The notes beneath the pieces were generated by a model. That model had not been told where the DNA came from. It saw only the letters and a program-made list of their open reading frames with translations, and did not search any database. A stretch of 64,000 nucleotides of DNA from Ferdinandcohnia humi_A (GTDB lineage Bacteria > Bacillota > Bacilli > Bacillales > Bacillaceae_L), in assembly GCA_047608075.1 (NCBI GenBank), contig JBLKRX010000021.1, positions 1 to 64,000 on the forward strand, written 5' to 3'. Of this stretch, positions 58,683 through 64,000 are shown piece after piece. The first letter of the stretch is position 1; each line of letters begins with the position of its first letter. The position numbers and the translations under genes were made by a program.

Positions 58683-60026
58683 ATGTCATTATTTGAAAGA
58701 AGAGCTGAGAGAAAAGGAAGAGATGTCCAGTTAACGCGGAAATCAGCTATCGATAATCCTTATATTGACGAGCTAGTTGAGCATTATAAGTCGAGAATTT
58801 TAAAAGAGGCAAACCTGGAGCTGTTAACAAGTTTACCTCAAGGGCAAATGAGGCTAAAAATTGAACAGCTCATATCCCAATTTATGAGTGAAGAAAAGAT
58901 TATCCTTTCGAGACATGACAAGGATCTTCTGCTTACTAGAATCATAGATGAATCAATCGGGTATGGTCCGTTGGAGCCTCTGTTAAATGACCCAAGTATT
59001 ACGGAGATTTTAATAAATGGGCATCAAGAGGTGTATATAGAAAAAATGGGTCAACTAAAGCCCGCCCCAATTACCTTTAGGGATGAAAATCATATTCGGC
59101 ATATAGTAGACCGGATTGTTGCTCCGATTGGGAGACGTATCGACGAGAGCTCTCCAATGGTAGACGCAAGGCTTCCTGATGGCAGCCGTGTAAATGCCGT
59201 CATCCCTCCAATTAGCTTAAACGGGACTTTGGTTTCGATTCGAAAATTTAGAGAAACTCCTTTTAAGATGGCTGATTTATTGAACTTTGAAACCTTAAGT
59301 AATGAAATGGCAATCTTTCTAGATGCAATTGTGAAATCGAAGCTGAATGTGTTAATTTCCGGAGGGACAGGGAGCGGTAAAACAACACTGCTTAATGTGC
59401 TCGGGAACTCAATTCCTAATCGGGAAAGGGTCATAACCATAGAGGACTCTGCTGAATTAAAGCTTGATAAAGAAAATGTTGTTGGAATGGAAGCGAGGCC
59501 AGAAAACGTAGAGGGTAAGGGAGAAATCACGATCAGGCATCTTGTGAAAAACTCATTAAGGATGAGACCGGACCGAATTATTGTTGGTGAGGTCCGTGGT
59601 GCAGAGGCATTTGATATGCTCCAGGCAATGAATACTGGTCATGAAGGTTCTATTACAACCGTCCATGCCAATACCCCATTTGATGCACTTCGACGTGTGG
59701 AAGGGATGGTGATAATGGCCGGAATGGATTTACCGTCACATATCATACGCGAGTATATTGTAGGTGCGCTAGATATTATTGTACAGGTTCAACGTCTAAC
59801 AGATGGTACAAGAAAAATCACCTCAATTAGTGAAGTGTATCGAACTGAAGAAGGTGGCATTGAAACGAGTGAAATCTTTACTTTCAGACGTGTTGGAATG
59901 AAGAAGTCTGGCCAAATTGAAGGACATTTTACTGCAACAGGGGTTATACCTAAATGCTTTGATCGAATCAAAGCGTTTGGGATTGATCTTCCACCTAACT
60001 TATTTACCGTTCAGGAGGTGGGGTAG
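58683..60026 (+). CDS. cpaF: Tad secretion ATPase CpaF/TadA
   Basis: This is the hexameric motor of the Flp pilus. The 447 residues have an N-terminal helical domain, then a VirB11/GspE-type ATPase with Walker A SGGTGSGKTTLLN (about 226-238). The Asp box is EDSAELKL, Walker B is PDRIIVGEVRGAEAFDML, and the His box is HEGSITTVHANTP. All catalytic parts are intact, so the system should be functional. ATTGGTGACC precedes the ATG. Its stop overlaps the ribosome binding site of tadB, indicating tight coupling. Confidence 0.94.
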   Translation: MSLFERRAERKGRDVQLTRKSAIDNPYIDELVEHYKSRILKEANLELLTSLPQGQMRLKIEQLISQFMSEEKIILSRHDKDLLLTRIIDESIGYGPLEPLLNDPSITEILINGHQEVYIEKMGQLKPAPITFRDENHIRHIVDRIVAPIGRRIDESSPMVDARLPDGSRVNAVIPPISLNGTLVSIRKFRETPFKMADLLNFETLSNEMAIFLDAIVKSKLNVLISGGTGSGKTTLLNVLGNSIPNRERVITIEDSAELKLDKENVVGMEARPENVEGKGEITIRHLVKNSLRMRPDRIIVGEVRGAEAFDMLQAMNTGHEGSITTVHANTPFDALRRVEGMVIMAGMDLPSHIIREYIVGALDIIVQVQRLTDGTRKITSISEVYRTEEGGIETSEIFTFRRVGMKKSGQIEGHFTATGVIPKCFDRIKAFGIDLPPNLFTVQEVG

Positions 60027-60953
60027 ATGGAAATTGCCGCCTTATCTGGAGCTGCTTTATTGTTCTTTATTTGGGGAATGTACAATTATTTGGGCTATCG
60101 AAATGAAAAGCGAGACATCCAAAAGAAGGTTGAACATCTTTTTAAGAGAGAAAGCAATCGAAACAGCTTTATATCCAAATTGGGCGACCGGTTTGACAAT
60201 ACAGAATTTGCGAAAGAATTTAAGCATAAGCTGCTCCATGCCAATATTAAGTTCTTACCCTCAGAATTTTTTGCGATTATGTTGTTTTGTGGGTTTACGT
60301 TAACGATTGTATTTTATGGTTTCTTTCACATACCGATTCTGATTAGTGCAATTATCACAATTTTTATCTGTTTGGCAGCTTACTTTTTACTCTTCTACGT
60401 CAGGAAAAACAAGTATATTGATAAGTTAAATAACCAGCTATCAGAGGTATGCCGTTTGCTTGGGAATTCCACGAAGGCAGGGATGACCATTATTCAAGGA
60501 TTAGAGGTAGTGGCAGCTGAAACTGAAACGCCTACGAAAGAAGAGTTTAAAGCACTAACACAAAATCTCCGACTCGGGGTAGATTTTGAGAGGGCTTTAA
60601 AGGAAATGGAGAGGCGGGTTGCAACGAGAGAATATAAGTTGTTTATTAATGCGTTATTAATCCAAAAAAGAGCAGGTGGTAACCTCACAAAGGTACTGCA
60701 TGAAATGGCATACACACTTGAGGAACGGAAGATTTTACGGCAAACTGTTAAAACCGCTACGGCGGAGCAACAGTTTATCACGTATATCCTTCCTGCATTA
60801 CCTATATTTTTACTATTTATGCTCAATACAATAATGGATGGATTTTTTGATCTAATTTTAACCCTACCAGGCATTATTTTGATGGTCATTTTTATAATAG
60901 GCATGGTTATTGCTCTACTTCTTGTTAGAGCTGTTACCAATATAAAGGTGTAG
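60027..60953 (+). CDS. tadB: Tad platform protein TadB (type II secretion F domain)
   Basis: This is a 308-residue inner-membrane platform protein. It has an N-terminal helix (AALSGAALLFFIWGMYNYLG), a pair of central helices (about 90-125), a cytoplasmic T2SSF domain (CRLLGNSTKAGMTIIQGLEV to QKRAGGNLTKVLHEMAYTLE), and C-terminal helices. It begins directly after the cpaF stop, with CAGGAGGTGGGG upstream. It pairs with TadC, encoded four bases downstream. Confidence 0.9.
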   Translation: MEIAALSGAALLFFIWGMYNYLGYRNEKRDIQKKVEHLFKRESNRNSFISKLGDRFDNTEFAKEFKHKLLHANIKFLPSEFFAIMLFCGFTLTIVFYGFFHIPILISAIITIFICLAAYFLLFYVRKNKYIDKLNNQLSEVCRLLGNSTKAGMTIIQGLEVVAAETETPTKEEFKALTQNLRLGVDFERALKEMERRVATREYKLFINALLIQKRAGGNLTKVLHEMAYTLEERKILRQTVKTATAEQQFITYILPALPIFLLFMLNTIMDGFFDLILTLPGIILMVIFIIGMVIALLLVRAVTNIKV

Positions 60954-60956
60954 ATT

Positions 60957-61889
60957 ATGGATTCTATCATACTACTATTAACTCTGATATCTTGGTTAGC
61001 ACTCCTAATCGGTGTGTTGAATTTATACAAGTATGCCAAACAAAAAGAGGTTTTAAAATCGCATATTCATGAAATCGCAGTCACCTCTGCCTTAACAAAG
61101 CATGCAAGAAAAAGCTTCGCAGATAGGGTGATAACGTTTCTTTCGAGATATGCGGATGATTTTTCTTCACTTGGGGATCGAATCAATTTTTACAGCGAAT
61201 CAAAGGAAATAGAATTGCTCTTAAAAAAGGCAGGTAATCCTTATGATATGACTGTTGCAAGGTTCCAAGGCTTTAAAATTGTTTGCGTCATTCTTGGATT
61301 TTTAACAGGTCTGTTTTTTGTTGTAATGGGGTTTCCATTATCGAATATTGCTTTCGTGTTATTGCCGTTTTTAGGATTCTTCGTACCTATTTTTCTAGTA
61401 AGAGAGAAGGCGAAAAAGCGACAGGAACAGCTGAGAAGCGACCTGCCGGATTTCTTAGATACAGTTAGTATCAGTTTACAGGCTGGTTCGAATTTGGACA
61501 GTGCTATCAAAGAGGTCATCAAATATTTTGATGGACCGATTCGGGAGGAATTCGCCAAATTCATTCGTGAAATTGAATTAGGGGTACCTCGAGAAAGAGC
61601 TTATATGGAGCTGCAGTCGAGGAATGACAATGAAGAGTTTCACAGTTTTATAAAGTCACTGATTCAGGCAACAAGGCTTGGTGTGCCAATGGCGAATACA
61701 TTCAAAAGCCAAGCGGAGGACATACGTCGCTTGACATTAGAAAAGGTTAAAGAAAAAGCAGCGAAGGCATCGCCGAAGGTCACAATGATTACATCTTTTA
61801 TCATTGCACCATTGATTATGATTTTAATTATCGGATTAGTTATCCTTAACCTTATTTACGGTGAAAGTAGTATACTTGAGATTTTTTAA
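60957..61889 (+). CDS. tadC: Tad platform protein TadC (type II secretion F domain)
   Basis: This is the second platform protein, 310 residues. It has an N-terminal membrane helix, a helix pair near residues 95-145 (VCVILGFLTGLFFVVMGF), the T2SSF domain SDLPDFLDTVSISLQAGSN, then IQATRLGVPMANTFKSQAED and a C-terminal helix (IIAPLIMILIIGLVILNLIY). The start follows tadB by four bases with AAAGGTG upstream. Together with CpaF and TadB it forms the pilus assembly motor complex. Confidence 0.9.
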   Translation: MDSIILLLTLISWLALLIGVLNLYKYAKQKEVLKSHIHEIAVTSALTKHARKSFADRVITFLSRYADDFSSLGDRINFYSESKEIELLLKKAGNPYDMTVARFQGFKIVCVILGFLTGLFFVVMGFPLSNIAFVLLPFLGFFVPIFLVREKAKKRQEQLRSDLPDFLDTVSISLQAGSNLDSAIKEVIKYFDGPIREEFAKFIREIELGVPRERAYMELQSRNDNEEFHSFIKSLIQATRLGVPMANTFKSQAEDIRRLTLEKVKEKAAKASPKVTMITSFIIAPLIMILIIGLVILNLIYGESSILEIF

Positions 61890-61975
61890 CACCAACATTA
61901 CAAAAGGATAACTGATAAAGATAAATACATGTACAATGAGTCACCAAATAAAATTAAATTCAGGAGGTTTTTCTA

Positions 61976-62218
61976 ATGAAAAATGTAATGGAGAAAGTAG
62001 TAAACAAGGTAAATAACGGGATGATGGCACTTTCAGCAAGGGTAAAGGGATACACAAATAATGAAAAGGGTGTATCTACAATTGAATGGGTAGGATTAGC
62101 AGCAGTTATTGTTGCCTTAATGTTTGCAATTGCATCTGCGATGGATGGTCAAGGTGGAGGAATTGCGAGTGCAATCGTAAGTAAGATTTCATCTATGATT
62201 TCAGAAATTGGAAACTAA
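61976..62218 (+). CDS. flp: Flp-type major pilin
   Basis: This 80-residue prepilin has the likely cut after G32 in NNEKG|VSTIEW, giving Glu at +5 of the mature pilin, as required. The hydrophobic helix is VGLAAVIVALMFAIASAM. Classical Flp pilins have EY at +5/+6; here it is EW. The mature pilin is 48 residues. A strong CAGGAGG precedes the ATG. The gene follows an 86-bp gap after tadC, consistent with higher, perhaps separate, expression. Confidence 0.88.
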   Translation: MKNVMEKVVNKVNNGMMALSARVKGYTNNEKGVSTIEWVGLAAVIVALMFAIASAMDGQGGGIASAIVSKISSMISEIGN

Positions 62219-62281
62219 TTATCCGATCATTAATCGAGCTACACATAAGAAGAAAGATACGCTGTTTAGATGGAGGTTACT

Positions 62282-63658
62282 ATGTCAACTTTAAAGAAGT
62301 TCATTTTTCTCATGCTATGTATTTTTGTAGTTTCAGGATGTAATCCTGCTAGTGATACTACAAAGGGCGGAGATAATAATGAACAAGACAATGTAGGGAA
62401 GGAAGAGCCAGAAAAAACAGATCAAACTTCAGATGAAGCTAAGAACGAAATGGACTTAAACAGTCCTGAGCTACCACAAACCTTAGAGGAAGTGATTGCG
62501 TATCCAGTTGGTAAGTTCGCCTCTCTTGAAACGAAAGTAGAGGATGAGGATGTTCAAACAGAATTAAACTCTGTTCCTAAGCTTTCGGAGGATGCGACTG
62601 ATGAGGAATTGACGGAGTTGCTAGGTTATTTGTATTCCTTATATAAGATGGACTATCAAGATCCAAGGGCGATGTTAAAAGAGAGTACAATTGGAAGTCC
62701 AGATTCCAGTGAGGGGCCAGCGAATAAGGCCAAATCCTCCTATAATGTCGAGATTATTCTTGATTCAAGTGGAAGTATGGCAAATAGGATGGGCTCAAAG
62801 ACTCGTATGGATTTAGCAAAAGAAGCGATTAAAAAGTTCGCTTCGTCTTTGCCAAAGGAAGCAAATATTAGTTTACGAGTTTATGGTCATAAGGGGTCAA
62901 ACGCTGATAAGGATAAACAATTGTCCTGTGCAGCAAATGAAATCGTCTATCCAATGCAGCCATACAACGCGGCAGGATTAGATCAAGCGCTTAGTAAATT
63001 TACCTCAACAGGCTGGACACCACTTGCCCAGGCTCTAATAGAAGCAAAAAATGATCTAAGCAAATATGCAGGAGAGAACAATCAAAACGTTGTCTATCTT
63101 GTGAGTGATGGAATTGAGACATGTGGTGGCGATCCAATTGCTGCGGCAAAAAGCCTAAAGGACTCTGGAGTTGCACCTGTTGTTAATATTATTGGATTTG
63201 ATTTAAACAATGCAGATCAAAAACAACTGCAGGATATAGCAAAAGCTGCAGGTGGTACGTATACAAACGTGAAAAACCAAGATCAGCTGCAAAATGAATT
63301 CGAGAAAACAATTCAGGATTCATTAAAATGGCTGGAGTGGCTTAACAAAGAAACATCAAATGCGTTAGATAAGTTTAACAATCAAACGCTAGATATTTTA
63401 GATGTAAGCTATGATTGGCAAAGAAAAAACACGCAAGAAATCTATTTGCAAACATTTTCCCTTGTAAAGCTGGAAGCTGATAAAAAGATTACGAATGACC
63501 AGCACAATAAAATTCTGGATATGAGGGACGCTTATTATAAGCAGCAAAATCAGTCTGTAGAAGAGCTTACAGATATGCTATTAAATACGACAAATGAAGA
63601 TCTGGATACAGTGTTAAAAAAGATTGACGAGATTTACGAAGAGAATGTCTCACACTAA
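62282..63658 (+). CDS. VWA-domain lipoprotein of the Tad locus
   Basis: This 458-residue protein starts at 62282 with GGAGG five bases upstream; the ATG at 62270 is part of that site. A lipoprotein signal ends VVSGC (Cys20 lipidated). After an acidic linker comes a von Willebrand A domain (about 155-340) with an intact metal site: DSSGSMANRMG, GWTPLAQAL and VYLVSDGIETCGGDP. The C-terminal 110 residues are helical and charged. VWA domains bind proteins through a divalent metal and occur in TadG-type pseudopilins and Gram-positive pilus tips. As a lipoprotein it would sit on the outer membrane face, perhaps as a pilus base or adhesin. Confidence 0.82.
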   Translation: MSTLKKFIFLMLCIFVVSGCNPASDTTKGGDNNEQDNVGKEEPEKTDQTSDEAKNEMDLNSPELPQTLEEVIAYPVGKFASLETKVEDEDVQTELNSVPKLSEDATDEELTELLGYLYSLYKMDYQDPRAMLKESTIGSPDSSEGPANKAKSSYNVEIILDSSGSMANRMGSKTRMDLAKEAIKKFASSLPKEANISLRVYGHKGSNADKDKQLSCAANEIVYPMQPYNAAGLDQALSKFTSTGWTPLAQALIEAKNDLSKYAGENNQNVVYLVSDGIETCGGDPIAAAKSLKDSGVAPVVNIIGFDLNNADQKQLQDIAKAAGGTYTNVKNQDQLQNEFEKTIQDSLKWLEWLNKETSNALDKFNNQTLDILDVSYDWQRKNTQEIYLQTFSLVKLEADKKITNDQHNKILDMRDAYYKQQNQSVEELTDMLLNTTNEDLDTVLKKIDEIYEENVSH

Positions 63659-63717
63659 TGTGAAAATAGAGCTAACTGACTGTGATTGGGTTAAAAAGTA
63701 AGTAGGGGGGGCCATTT

Positions 63718-64000
63718 GTGGAGGTTACGAAGCAATTACAAAATGAAGAAGGTTCAGCCACCATTGAGTTTCTTGCAATGGTGCCCCTTGTATTTTTCAT
63801 AATGATGGTGTTCTGGCAATTCCTTGTTGCAGGCTATGCTGTTATGGTCGCGCAATCAGCGGTAAACGAGGTAGCAAAGACATATGCAACGACTGGTGGA
63901 GATTATTATGAAACAGAGCTGGTTGCACGCGAATTAATTGATGATGCTGGGGGCAATCTTTCGTTTGATTCCATTGTTCCAACAAGAAGTGGGAAAAACT
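63718..64000 (+). CDS. tadE: TadE-like pseudopilin, partial at window edge
   Basis: The start is GTG at 63718, six bases after GGGGGGG. The 94 visible residues begin VEVTKQLQNEEG|SATIEF, a prepilin-peptidase site with Glu at +5, followed by the hydrophobic helix LAMVPLVFFIMMVFWQFLVA. This is the TadE/TadG minor pilin layout. The rest, and probably the prepilin peptidase, lie right of the window. Confidence 0.82.
   Translation, partial: MEVTKQLQNEEGSATIEFLAMVPLVFFIMMVFWQFLVAGYAVMVAQSAVNEVAKTYATTGGDYYETELVARELIDDAGGNLSFDSIVPTRSGKN

Overview
This is a low-GC, spore-forming Bacillaceae chromosome segment. The evidence is the Bacillus subtilis-like gene order (ywiB-argS, uvsE-clsB-fadF, rpoE-pyrG-ywjG-spo0F-fbaA-murA-glpX-rho-rpmE-tdk, racA, prfA-prmC-spoIIR-ywlB-ywlC-mntP-ywlE, rpiB-ywlG, glyA), the sporulation genes spo0F, spoIIR and racA, and AGGAGG-type ribosome binding sites. 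Species cannot be fixed from the sequence.

Layout. 1-76 is the 3' end of a group IIC intron. 199-5051 carries ywiB-argS, a tiny XapX protein, uvsE and a cardiolipin synthase. 5271-16237 is an acyl-CoA degradation block: fadF, thiolase, 3-hydroxyacyl-CoA dehydrogenase, two acyl-CoA dehydrogenases, a TetR regulator and the fused mutase IcmF, with two related TetR-type operators. 16572-28200 is the conserved core from rpoE to tdk, including a CTP-sensing pyrG attenuator and an L31 leader hairpin; transaldolase, expected next to fbaA, is missing. 28455-33430 is accessory: a CPBP protease, a TerC transporter, an IS3 remnant fused to a broken membrane gene, a MerR/glutaredoxin-like pair and an AraC-GyrI regulator. 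33583-43461 returns to core genes (racA, prfA-prmC, spoIIR to ywlG), with a DnaA-box cluster at ywlC and a chemoreceptor inserted after ywlE. 43964-54108 is an accessory island between ywlG and glyA: a MerR-GyrI regulator, a C45-family hydrolase, and a 2052-residue LPKTG-anchored repeat protein with its own class D sortase. That pair is flanked by the N-terminal and C-terminal remnants of a second C45 gene. After glyA, a Gram-positive Tad/Flp pilus operon (cpaB, cpaE, cpaF, tadB, tadC, flp, a VWA lipoprotein, tadE) runs off the right edge.

The window is rich in dispersed non-coding repeats. There is a MITE-like family of about 150-230 bp with ends of the type GTTCAAAAAGG (four clear copies, one with a perfect 9-bp target duplication and one that supplies the stop codon of ywlE). 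There is a GGTGCCTGACACC palindrome family (four copies, two flanking uvsE), a two-copy AAAGTTAA/CGAGCAAGCTCG element (one copy breaking a gene), and two repeats that look like common Bacillaceae elements.

The strongest candidates for new biology are the surface-protein/sortase cassette apparently inserted into a C45 gene, and the Tad locus with its embedded VWA lipoprotein. Family names come from motif recognition by eye; no database search was run.
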